From Acerihabitans sp035013185 (GTDB taxonomy: Bacteria; Pseudomonadota; Gammaproteobacteria; Enterobacterales; Enterobacteriaceae): a stretch of 64,000 nucleotides of DNA. The stretch lies in contig NZ_JAYGJO010000008.1 of assembly GCF_035013185.1 (NCBI RefSeq), positions 1-64,000 on the forward strand. The letters run 5' to 3'. The notes beneath the pieces were generated by a model. The model was not told where the DNA came from. It saw only the letters and a program-made list of their open reading frames with translations, and ran no database searches. Within the stretch, counting starts at the first letter, position 1. Each line of letters starts with the position of its first letter. Position numbers and translations under genes: made by a program. Of this stretch, positions 26,465-34,458 are shown piece by piece.

Positions 26465-27178
26465 CACTTTCCGCCCGACGATTTGGATAATATTGAAATA
26501 TTTCCCGGCACCTGCCTGCATGATGGGAATCATTTTCTGAGCATGCCAACTGGGAGATTGTAGATATTCATCCCATGCCTGCTGGCATGCGTCCATTTCG
26601 CGCAGCATGGTAATCGTTATGCCGGGTTCTTTTTCCCATAACGCTTTCCACCAGTTACAGGAATAAAAATACCAATCCGGCGCCCAGAAGGGCTGGGCTT
26701 CTTCCGGCAACTGCCCTTCTGGATAATCCTGAATAAACCCAGGTATGGCAACGGCTATCAGCCCGCCTGTTTTTACAAAAGGCAGGAGTTTTGGCAGCAT
26801 GGCTTGGTTGCCACCAAAGTACTGATAGGCATCCACGCTGATGATCATGTCAAAATACTCATGGGCGAAGGGGATCTCTTTCGTTGCGTCAACCTGGAGG
26901 AGGATTATTTTAGAATCGAGTCCCAGACGTGAGAACCGTTGCGCATTCTCGGTGGGGGAAATCCATAAGTCGGCCGCAAACACCGTCACATCATATTTTT
27001 CCGCCAGCAGGATGGAAGAAATCCCGGTTCCGCAACCAAGGTCAAGAATTCGCATATCCGGAGAAATGGGAAGCATATTTGCCATTTCTTCCACAATGCG
27101 CATGGCATTCGGCCCCATCATTGTTTCCAAAAGAAAAGAGATGTCATAGTTGTCGGTAAAGAGTGCGTTTTTATTCAT
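26459..27178 (-). CDS. Class I SAM-dependent methyltransferase
   Basis: The 239-residue protein shows the SAM motif I ILDLGCGTGISSILLAEKY at about 44-62 and motif II VFAADLW. The motif III/IV segment is EYFDMIISVDAYQYFGG, followed by LLPFVKTGGLIAVAIPG. It is like Methyltransf_11/25 small-molecule methyltransferases. The C-terminal part (about 150-239) is rich in Trp and Tyr (FWAPDWYFYSCNWWKALWEK). The substrate is not predictable. The 295 bases upstream to the GST gene hold no gene. Confidence 0.82.
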   Translation of the reverse strand: MNKNALFTDNYDISFLLETMMGPNAMRIVEEMANMLPISPDMRILDLGCGTGISSILLAEKYDVTVFAADLWISPTENAQRFSRLGLDSKIILLQVDATKEIPFAHEYFDMIISVDAYQYFGGNQAMLPKLLPFVKTGGLIAVAIPGFIQDYPEGQLPEEAQPFWAPDWYFYSCNWWKALWEKEPGITITMLREMDACQQAWDEYLQSPSWHAQKMIPIMQAGAGKYFNIIQIVGRKVS

Positions 27179-27473
27179 CCGCCTTTGGCGAGAATGTGTA
27201 AGGTACGTTATTCCTGACGGGATAAATTCATACTGAAAAACCTGTTAATCATCATGTGCAAAACGTGCAAACACACAGCGGTGTCCGCATTCGATTTCAG
27301 CGCATTGACGTCAATGGGTTAGGCGACCAAGGCTGAGCTTGTGAGGGCGGTGGGGCTGAGTATCCTTTTTCGTGTTTGTGTTTACCTACGATAAGACCCT
27401 AATGCTTTGTCAGCGGAGTAAACCCCGTTTTTAGCTAAATTCAGCGCGGATATTCAAATACTGTCCGCTATGT

Positions 27474-28076
27474 TTACACCTGCGGCGTAGCAAGAAAAAC
27501 CGGCTGTCGTTCGGCTAATTGTGTAAACCGGTCGACGTCGGGATACCGGTCAGTCGTTATTACGTCCGGTATCATCATCCGGGTAAAACTCCATGCCACC
27601 GCAATGCTGATGCCGGCAACGGTCAGCACATCTGGCTGGCCTTCCTGCAGGCTCTCCTCGAGGGACTGCCAAGCGCCGTGGATCTGTGTCACCACCCGGT
27701 CAACCCAAGGCTGGTGTTGTTTTTCTTCGGGTCTGAGACGTCTTTCATAAACCAGCTGGACCGCCTTCTCGCAGGCCGCCAGGGCAAGACCGGTCAGGCA
27801 CAGTGCGCGCAACCGCTCAGGCCCTGATGCCGGTATCAGGCCCGGCGCGTTAGGTGCCAGTTGTTCTAAAAAACTGAGTATCAGGGTGGAATCCATCAGC
27901 ACCTGGCCGTCAGCGGTTATCAGCGTCGGGACTTTTACCACCGGGTTAATTTGCCTGATGGCGTCAAAATCGGCAAATACCGAGAGTGGGCGATGTTCAA
28001 ATGCCAGTCCCAATACTTTCATGCAGATAGCGACGCGCCTGACGTAGGGTGAATCCAGTATTCCAATTAAGATCAT
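27474..28076 (-). CDS. Glutathione S-transferase family protein
   Basis: This 200-residue GST has an N-terminal thioredoxin-fold domain beginning MILIGILDSPYVRRVAICMKVLG, with VVKVPTLITADGQVLMDSTLILSFLE (cis-proline and the Glu/Asp-Ser glutathione site). A helical C-terminal domain starts at about 85. The frame extends 46 codons further 5', but AAGAAAGAGG just before the ATG at 28076 and homology favour the shorter form. The catalytic residue is probably Ser9, as in many bacterial GSTs. Confidence 0.85.
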   Translation of the reverse strand: MILIGILDSPYVRRVAICMKVLGLAFEHRPLSVFADFDAIRQINPVVKVPTLITADGQVLMDSTLILSFLEQLAPNAPGLIPASGPERLRALCLTGLALAACEKAVQLVYERRLRPEEKQHQPWVDRVVTQIHGAWQSLEESLQEGQPDVLTVAGISIAVAWSFTRMMIPDVITTDRYPDVDRFTQLAERQPVFLATPQV

Positions 28077-28458
28077 GACGTAACCTCTTTCTTTTTTCTG
28101 AAAAGTCCATCTGGTAACCGGCTTTATAATGAGCAACCCGATGCTGGCATAATGCAAACGGATCCACCATGCCATAATGCAGCGCGCAATACTCTCCAGC
28201 CTTTCCTCTGTCATTACGTCCTCTTTTATATCAAATTTTTATGATATTGCCCCCGTTATTTTCGTGCTTGGCTTTGACTCCTGTGTGGCGGTCGGTTAGC
28301 CTGAATTACCGGAAATGTTGAAGATATTTAGCCTTACAAAGAGGAACGATCGCGATGATGCTATTGACGTTTTCGGCTGAAATACGGCTACCGCTGGTGA
28401 GGTCGGCTGTTCTGTTTCTCCGGCCCTGTGTTATCAGAACATGCCAAGGAGTCGTCGT

Positions 28459-29258
28459 ATGACGCAGCCGTTAAACGCCCGCATCGTGACGCTGCGAGGG
28501 TATTTCCAGAGCGAGGTTGATGCCGCCTGTATCTACGCCGAACTGGCTCGAGCTGAGATGGATCAGGGCGTACGGGAGGTCTACCAGCGTCTGGCCGCAT
28601 CCGAAACCCGGCATGCCGCCTTAATGACGGCCTTGTCTCGAATCTGAGCCTGGTGATGGGCGTCGTCGGCGCGATGGTGGGTGAGCGCGCTATCCTGTTA
28701 ACCGGCATCGCCGGTCTTACCGCCGGTGCCTGTTCGATGGCGATGGGGGAGTGGTTGTCGGTCAGCAGCGCACGGGAAATGGCCCGGCGTGCGATTGCGG
28801 CCCAAACCGTTGCAATCGCTGAAACTCCTGAGATTGAAAAGCAGGATCTGGTGGTTATCTATCAAGCTAAAGGGCTGGATGCCGAATCCGCGCGTCAACT
28901 GGTCGATAAGTTGTTCCAGTCGCCGGCAGATGCGCTGGATTCAATGTCGCGCGAGAAACTGGGTATCGATCCCACCGATCTGGGCGGTTCACCCTGGTCC
29001 GCCGCGGCAGCCTCGTTCGGGTTATTTGCGCTCGGGGCTATTTTCCCGGTGTTGCCTTTTTTTATTCTGAAAGGGACCTTGGCCTTCGCCGCAAGTTTTG
29101 CGCTGAGCGCATTGGCGCTGGTTGGGATCGGCGCGGCCACCAGTTTATTCACCGGTCGAAAAATGGCGTTTTCGGCGCTACGCCAATTAGCTATCGGCTT
29201 GGTCGCCGCCCTGGTGACCTTCTTGCTCGGGCATTTGATTGGCGTGAGTATTAGCTAA
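28459..29258 (+). pseudogene. Erythrin-VIT1 (MbfA-like) gene with an internal deletion and frameshift
   Basis: The 5' part (28459-28647, AAGGAG before the ATG) encodes the first 60 residues of a ferritin-like domain: LRGYFQSEVDAACIYAELARAEMDQG...RLAASETRHAALM. It then ends in a stop. One frame over, starting at SNLSLVMGVVGA (about 28640), the sequence encodes a nearly complete VIT1/CCC1 membrane transporter of about 205 residues ending GHLIGVSIS. Intact relatives (membrane-bound ferritin A) carry both on one chain and export iron or manganese. The missing piece is the second half of the ferritin domain and the linker. The VIT1 part might still be made from an internal start at 28653. Confidence 0.75.
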
Positions 29259-29536
29259 TATTGCAACTCACCGCTATGGTGCTAAATAGTATCCAGCGCT
29301 AGCGTTAACCCCACAAGATAGCCAAATTATACTTGGCTATTCGTTAGCAAAGTTGGCTTGTAAAATAGTTAGCAAAGCAGGAATGTAAAAATAAAAAGAA
29401 GCATAAATGGAATATCAACCAAATATCATGTAACGCTGTTTTATTGATTAAGATAGCGCGGCAATTACGGGTTTCGGTATAGATCCACGCCTCTTTGATA
29501 CGATACTATCGCGCCTCAATTTGCCAGGGAGGCGAT

Positions 29537-30439
29537 ATGTCGAATTCATTGTCACATCACGACGCGCTGTTCAAAAAGTTTCTCGGTAATATCGCCGTGG
29601 CCCGGGATTTTCTGGATATTCATCTGCCGGCTTCGCTGCGAGAGCGCTGCGATTTAAGCACGTTGGCTATGGAATCGAGTACGTTTATCAAAGATAATCT
29701 GCGAAGTTTCTATTCCGATATGCTGTATTCGGTACAGACCACCAGAGAACCGGGATATATCTATACAGTAATAGAGCATCAATCACGACCTGAAAAGATG
29801 ATGCCGTATCGTATGCTGCGTTATTGCCTAGAGGCCATGCAGCAACATCTGGATCAGGGGCATAAGCAGTTGCCGGTGGTGATCCCGCTGCTTTTTTACC
29901 ACGGTCGCACCTCGCCTTATCCTTATACCACATGTTGGCTGGATTGCTTTGCTGACCCTGAACTGGCAGAATCTGTATACAGTCAGGCATTTCCGTTAAT
30001 CGACATCACCGCTATGCCGGATGATGAGATCATGACCCATCGGCGCGTGGCGGTTCTGGAACTGATCCAAAAACACATCCGAACCCGCGATATGCTGGAG
30101 CTAAGCAACGATATTGCCCAACTGCTGAACCAATGGTCTTTACCACACGAACAGTTCCGCAGCATGTTGTTTTATTTGGCGCAATGTGGGAATACCTCAG
30201 ATGCGGAGCAGTTCCTGCAGAATATCGCCCGACAAACCACAGATTACAAGGAGGACGTTATGACCATAGCAGAACAACTGCGTCAGAAAGGCATTCTGAT
30301 CGGTAAACAAATAGGTGCAAAAGACAACTCGATTAAAATTGCTCGCGAACTCATTGCCAGCGGCATCGAACGTTCAGTAATCATACGTTCTACAAAGCTG
30401 ACCGAAGAAGAGTTGGATAGCCTGATGGCGCTGCAATAA
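29537..30439 (+). CDS. Rpn-family nuclease (PD-(D/E)XK, Transposase_31)
   Basis: This 300-residue protein belongs to the recombination-promoting nuclease/RpnA family, now linked to phage defence. It opens SHHDALFKKFLGNIAVARDFLDIHLP. The nuclease core includes DMLYSVQT, the EHQSRPEKMMPYRMLRY segment (Glu-His-Gln-Ser of the PD-(D/E)XK site) and LPVVIPLLFYHG. The C-terminal 60 residues form a separate helical region that starts at an internal Met with its own ribosome-binding site. AGGGAGGC places the start at 29537; the in-frame upstream start has no support. Confidence 0.88.
   Translation: MSNSLSHHDALFKKFLGNIAVARDFLDIHLPASLRERCDLSTLAMESSTFIKDNLRSFYSDMLYSVQTTREPGYIYTVIEHQSRPEKMMPYRMLRYCLEAMQQHLDQGHKQLPVVIPLLFYHGRTSPYPYTTCWLDCFADPELAESVYSQAFPLIDITAMPDDEIMTHRRVAVLELIQKHIRTRDMLELSNDIAQLLNQWSLPHEQFRSMLFYLAQCGNTSDAEQFLQNIARQTTDYKEDVMTIAEQLRQKGILIGKQIGAKDNSIKIARELIASGIERSVIIRSTKLTEEELDSLMALQ
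30260..30439 (+). CDS. Predicted internal small protein RpnS (intragenic antitoxin)
   Basis: Inside the rpn gene and in frame, AAGGAGG lies 5 bases before ATG 30260. It would give a 59-residue protein, MTIAEQLRQKG... to the shared stop, corresponding to the C-terminal helical domain. In E. coli rpn genes a small protein starting at the equivalent MTIAERLRQ methionine is produced from inside the gene and blocks the full-length toxin. The near-consensus ribosome-binding site at this exact place supports the same organisation. Confidence 0.7.
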   Translation: MTIAEQLRQKGILIGKQIGAKDNSIKIARELIASGIERSVIIRSTKLTEEELDSLMALQ

Positions 30440-30460
30440 CCGCTAGTGCGGAACCCGCCC

Positions 30461-30604
30461 ATTGCGGAGCAGTTCCTGCAGAACATCGCCCGACAGACCA
30501 CAGATTACAAGGAGGACGTTATGACCATAGCAGAACAACTGCGTCAGAAAGGCATTCAACAAGGCATTCAATCTCTAGTTATGAATTATTTAATAAGATA
30601 TTAA
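30461..30604 (+). pseudogene. Duplicated 3' fragment of rpn with intact RpnS start
   Basis: The sequence at about 30461-30558 repeats 30199-30296 of rpn almost base for base (GCGGAGCAGTTCCTGCAGAA...). It includes AAGGAGG and the ATG, here at 30521. After 13 shared codons it diverges and ends after 27 codons (MTIAEQLRQKGIQQGIQSL... to stop at 30604). It may be the tail of a lost second rpn gene or a duplicated C-terminal cassette. The ribosome-binding site is undamaged, so a short peptide could be made. Confidence 0.72.
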
Positions 30605-30738
30605 CTCAATAACAAAATGATGGTTATTCATTTCGCATTGAGTTAATAAAATCGAAATGGTTTGCAATAAATAATGCTTGTGTTTCATTGGATATATTTA
30701 TACATAATAAATTGATTAAATAATTTCATTGGCATTCC

Positions 30739-30984
30739 CTAATGCTTGAAAATATAGGGATATGCATACATGGCTATGCAATAGCTAGTTGATGATTTCA
30801 TGGTTACTGCAAGGTCTATCACATTGCTGGCTATTTGCTTATTGTCTCGTTGTGGCATCAATACATATCTGGTTATAGTAGTCCTCGCTACGGGAACATC
30901 CGTAGCCGGGATTAGCAGTCCGGTATAACTATTAGCAACAAGGTATGCTCCCTGTATGCTTTCGTTGGCGCTTTGGTTCACCAT
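30739..30984 (-). CDS. Small unknown protein downstream of the c4/CI-like RNA
   Basis: An 81-residue reading frame runs MVNQSANESIQGAYLVANS...YVLMPQRDNKQ...TSYC...FKH. No family is recognised with certainty. It follows the antisense RNA on the same strand by about 40 bases and contains the second target site (30909-30923). That is where prophage c4/CI modules carry small icd- or kil-type inhibitor genes. The ribosome-binding site is weak. It could also be an untranslated leader. Confidence 0.42.
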   Translation of the reverse strand: MVNQSANESIQGAYLVANSYTGLLIPATDVPVARTTITRYVLMPQRDNKQIASNVIDLAVTMKSSTSYCIAMYAYPYIFKH

Positions 30985-31025
30985 AATAGACTTAATATGA
31001 TAATTGTGTTTATCTTAGTCTCATC

Positions 31026-31101
31026 GGTAGCCTAGGTGAGGCAGCCTTATGGCTGACCGGTTTCTAATAGTGCCGGTACTGCTAACCTTGTCTAGGCTAC
31101 C
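31026..31101 (-). ncRNA. c4/CI-type phage immunity antisense RNA
   Basis: On the minus strand an outer 10-bp stem (31092-31101 with 31026-31035, GGTAGCCTAG/CTAGGCTACC) encloses two hairpins: ACCGG/CCGGT (31073-31077 with 31056-31060) and CAGCC-ATAA-GGCTG (31042-31055). This is the cloverleaf-like form of c4 RNA. The segment GGTTAGCAGTACCGG (31073-31087) is complementary, allowing small bulges, to GGACTGCTAATCC elements upstream (31108-31123) and downstream (30909-30923). P1/P7 c4 and P4 CI RNAs act in this way, pairing with sites on their own leader transcript. No other phage genes are nearby, so it is a remnant or a stand-alone module. Confidence 0.65.
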
Positions 31102-31198
31102 ACCATGGGATTAGCAGTCCTGGTGATAGTTTATAAAATAAACTATTGGAGGCGAATTATGCCAAGCAACACTCTTATCTCTTACTCACTAATGAATA

Positions 31199-31384
31199 AT
31201 GTCAGAATGGGGGTGTCCTCTGTATGACAATATCCCGCTAACGATTGAAGAAGTTGTCGATCATTGCCGCGCGTTAGCCTTCTGCCTTATTGAAATTCAT
31301 CACCTGGTTGTCAAGGCGATACTGACGTTTTTCCTAGCGGAACGACTGGATTTACTGAATGCAACATTGGATATGGAAATATAA
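31199..31384 (+). CDS. Unrecognised small open reading frame
   Basis: It encodes 61 residues, with NIPLTIEEVVDHCRALAFCLIEIHHLV and LTFFLAERLDLLNATLDMEI; the second half looks helical and hydrophobic. A better ribosome-binding site (TTGGAGGCGAATT) sits before a different-frame ATG at 31159. That frame gives 22 codons (MPSNTLISYS...) and stops inside this frame. The two may be halves of one frameshifted gene. No family is recognised. Confidence 0.28.
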   Translation: MSEWGCPLYDNIPLTIEEVVDHCRALAFCLIEIHHLVVKAILTFFLAERLDLLNATLDMEI

Positions 31385-31949
31385 TAGAAGTCATTATATT
31401 TCCATATTTCGCCTGTATAAACACATTAAATACAACGCGAATATGCGATGTAATAATTAATTATCTTGATGCCAATCTGCTTGTTTAACATTGGTAACAA
31501 GTATCGTTAAACAAGCATTGTCAAAAAACATTGTCAAAAAAATATTGTCAAACAGGCATGAGTAAAACAGTCCCGTTTAATGACCCGCTGCTCCGTTCTG
31601 GAGCAGCTTAAGCCTATGCCGTGGCACAATGTTGTCAATTTCCTGATGAGACGTTTTTTACCCTGACTGCAGCGCCCGCTGGCGGTGCAGCAACGTCATC
31701 GGCACAAACGATCCGCTTTCCAGCAAGCCGGGGGATTACCCCCTTGCGAGGTTGCATGACCCCGTGTTGCGCTCACACATCTTTAGGTTGGATCACAATA
31801 TGGATATTTTTATTCTCTATCAGCAGTCTTGTAACCCATTGTTTGAAAAGTAATCGGAAAGGAAATTTCCCTTTTTTAGCCATTTTTATGAGGCTAACGT
31901 GATAAAAAATCATTCTCATTGAGTACTCTATCCTCCGAGGTGAGACTTG
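31385..31949 (+). promoter_or_regulatory. Leader region of the sugar-kinase/ABC gene set
   Basis: This region has no convincing gene. It contains three spaced copies of (C/T)ATTGTCAAA at about 31516, 31529 and 31543, a hairpin GCTGCTCC/GGAGCAGC at 31587-31607, and GATAAAAAATCATTCTCATT at 31901-31920. The last resembles a Fur half-site pattern 30 bases before the next start. Which of these are used cannot be decided by eye. Confidence 0.35.
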
Positions 31950-33155
31950 ATGACTAAAAACGACAGACAAAACGAGATTCGAGTTAAGCTGGTGAAGGAC
32001 AAAAAAGTCTATGTCGGTGAGTTGGCCGAGGCCTTACAGGTGACGACTCGAACGATACGTAATGATTTAAAAGAATTAAGTTCGCACGCCCTCTGTGTGC
32101 CCTTTCATGGTGGCGCAAGTTTGGTGGACGTGGAGGAAGAGTCCCTTTTCGATAAATCTGTGATGAATACCATTTTGCGCGGGCTGGGTAAAAATAGCAT
32201 TGCTCCCGCGATTGTCCCCTCGTCAAAAGAGAGATTGCTCGATGGGAGTATCTATATTTTAGGGTCTTTTAATGTTGATATTGTCTCTGAAACGTTGATG
32301 TTGCCGCGGATTGGACAAACCATTCGATCCTCCTCAACCCATTTTTACGCGGGAGGAAAAGGGACTAATCAAGCAGTAGCCGCAGCTAAGTTAAATAATA
32401 ATGTTCATTTGGCGATAAAATTGGGAATGGACGAATTTTCGGAAAAAGCGAGAAAATATATCGCGAATACAGAAATTTCATCCTTTACCATTTTTGAAAA
32501 TGAGATCGCGTCCACCGGTATTGCTCTTGTCTGGGTTTCTCATGCCACCGGCGATAATATGATTACCATTGACTTGGGTGCAAATGAAACCTTCACGCAA
32601 GAAGATATTTTGTTTGATGTGGATATTATCAAAAAATGTAAATTATTTCTGACACAGTTGGAAAATAACTTCCCTATAACCCGTTTTGCGATTATGCAAG
32701 CCAAATCGGTTCATGCTCTGGTGTTAGTCAACCCGGCGCCTTATGTATCAGAGGTGAAAGAAATATTGCATCTTATTGATATTATTACACCTAATAAAGT
32801 CGAGGCTGAGGCGTTATCCGGCATGGTAATCACTGACATTGATTCAGCAAAATCAGCCGCTAAAAATATTCATGAACAAGGCGCCAAGTGCGTCATCATT
32901 ACGCTGGGGGGACAGGGTTGTTTATTATTCGACGGCATTATTTTTACTTACATTCCAGCGTATAAATCAGCGGTGGTTGATACTAGCGGCGCAGGCGATG
33001 CATTTACCGGCGCGCTGGCAGCCTGTATTGCCAACGGGAAAAAGCTAATTGATTCTGTGCAATATGCCTGTGCATTTGCATCCCTTAAAGTAGAGCGTAA
33101 AGGTGCATCCAATATGCCCAATAGCTCATTGGTTTATCATCGAATGCAGCAGTAA
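31950..33155 (+). CDS. Fused DeoR-type HTH regulator and PfkB/ribokinase-family sugar kinase
   Basis: This is a 401-residue fusion. Residues 1-60 form a DeoR winged helix (RQNEIRVKLVKDKKVYVGELAEALQVTTRTIRNDLKELSS). From about 90 a complete PfkB carbohydrate kinase follows: IYILGSFNVDIVSETLMLPRIGQTI, FYAGGKGTNQAVAAAKL, NPAPYVSEV, TPNKVEAEAL and the catalytic DTSGAGDAFTGALA. The DeoR effector domain is replaced by the kinase, so sugar binding may directly control DNA binding. It heads a set with a ribose-like binding protein, ATPase and permease, which suggests an unidentified pentose or other sugar. An alternative TTG start lies one codon upstream. Confidence 0.86.
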   Translation: MTKNDRQNEIRVKLVKDKKVYVGELAEALQVTTRTIRNDLKELSSHALCVPFHGGASLVDVEEESLFDKSVMNTILRGLGKNSIAPAIVPSSKERLLDGSIYILGSFNVDIVSETLMLPRIGQTIRSSSTHFYAGGKGTNQAVAAAKLNNNVHLAIKLGMDEFSEKARKYIANTEISSFTIFENEIASTGIALVWVSHATGDNMITIDLGANETFTQEDILFDVDIIKKCKLFLTQLENNFPITRFAIMQAKSVHALVLVNPAPYVSEVKEILHLIDIITPNKVEAEALSGMVITDIDSAKSAAKNIHEQGAKCVIITLGGQGCLLFDGIIFTYIPAYKSAVVDTSGAGDAFTGALAACIANGKKLIDSVQYACAFASLKVERKGASNMPNSSLVYHRMQQ

Positions 33156-33302
33156 TAATACTTTTTTACCTTAATAATGTGAATATTTATTATTTATACC
33201 CGAGCGATTGAAGGCAACGCTAATCAAGCAGGGTATATGATCGACAGCGTTGTGGTGAACACAAGGTTGTCGCTTTATCGTTACTCTCGAAAGGATAACT
33301 CT

Positions 33303-34265
33303 ATGAATAATCAACCATTTTATCGAGTCCTCAGTGTCGCTGCGGTGCTGGTTTTTTCCGCTGCCATGGTATTACCCGCTTCTGCCGCTGACGCTCAGAC
33401 GCATAAGCCTAAGATCGCCCTGGTGATGAAATCACTGGCCAATGAGTTTTTCTTGACGATGGAAACGGGCGCCAAGGATTACCAGAAAAAACATGCTGAT
33501 GAATTTGATCTTATTTCTAACGGTATCAAGAACGAAACCGATACGGCTAATCAAATCCAGATTGTTGAACAGATGATTGTGTCAAAAGCAGATGCTATCA
33601 TCATTGCCCCGTCAGACTCTAAAGCACTGATTCCTGTGGTCAAAAAAGCGGTCGATGCCGGCATTATCGTTATCAATATTGATAATAAATTCGATGCCGC
33701 GGTGCTGAAAGATAAAGGGCTAAATGTGCCTTTTGTTGGTCCTGATAACCGTAAAGGCGCCAAAGATATTGGTGACTATTTAGCTAAACATCTCAAGGCC
33801 GGCGATCAGGTTGGTATTATTGAAGGGATACCAACGTCGACTAATTCTCAGCAACGCACCCAAGGTTATCAGGATGCCATGGCACAGGCGGGTATCAAGG
33901 TTGTCTCGGTGCAGTCTGGGCAATGGGAAATTAATAATGCAAATGCCATTGCTGCGGCGATGCTGAGCGAATATCCCAACATTAAAGCGTTATTGGCTGA
34001 TAACGACAATATGGCATTGGGTGCGGTTTCCGCCGTTCGCGCTGCGGGGAAAAAAGGCCAGGTGCAAGTCGTCGGTTATGACAATATTGAAGCCATTAAA
34101 CCGATGCTGGCTGATGGCCGGGTATTGGCCACCGCCGATCAGTTCGCGTCGCAACAGGCGGTTTTCGGTATCAATGCGGCGTTGGCGGCGTTGAAAAACC
34201 ATACCAAACAGAGTGATCTGGCGAGCAGCGTAGAAACACCGGTAAAACTCGTGATTAAGCAATAA
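33303..34265 (+). CDS. Sugar ABC transporter periplasmic binding protein (RbsB-like)
   Basis: The 320-residue Peripla_BP_4 protein has a clear signal peptide (MNNQPFYRVLSVAAVLVFSAAMVLPASA, cut before ADAQ). Mature motifs are KIALVMKSLANEFFLTMETGAKDY, DAIIIAPSDSKALIPVVKKAVDAG, GIPTSTNSQQRTQGYQDAM and ALLADNDNMALGAVSAV, the pattern of ribose- and autoinducer-binding proteins. AAAGGAT precedes the ATG at 33303; in-frame upstream starts would bury the signal peptide. It follows the kinase fusion by 147 bases, then come the ATPase and permease. Confidence 0.9.
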   Translation: MNNQPFYRVLSVAAVLVFSAAMVLPASAADAQTHKPKIALVMKSLANEFFLTMETGAKDYQKKHADEFDLISNGIKNETDTANQIQIVEQMIVSKADAIIIAPSDSKALIPVVKKAVDAGIIVINIDNKFDAAVLKDKGLNVPFVGPDNRKGAKDIGDYLAKHLKAGDQVGIIEGIPTSTNSQQRTQGYQDAMAQAGIKVVSVQSGQWEINNANAIAAAMLSEYPNIKALLADNDNMALGAVSAVRAAGKKGQVQVVGYDNIEAIKPMLADGRVLATADQFASQQAVFGINAALAALKNHTKQSDLASSVETPVKLVIKQ

Positions 34266-34458
34266 GCGTTCAACACTATTAACGATGAAGTAATACAACG
34301 GGCTGGGATATCCTCCTATCTTGACGTTGCCGCGTAAATTACAGCAACGTCAAGTCTGGAGAAAACATGGGTTTTATAAGAAAAAGCGCATCTATCCCAT
34401 CATGTTTACTTCGGCAGTCTATTTTTGTACTGCCATTACCGGATAAAGCCTTAATAAC

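Noticed and set aside
31621..31902. 93-codon frame before the kinase fusion
   Set aside because: Composition and lack of ribosome-binding site suggest chance; no family features.
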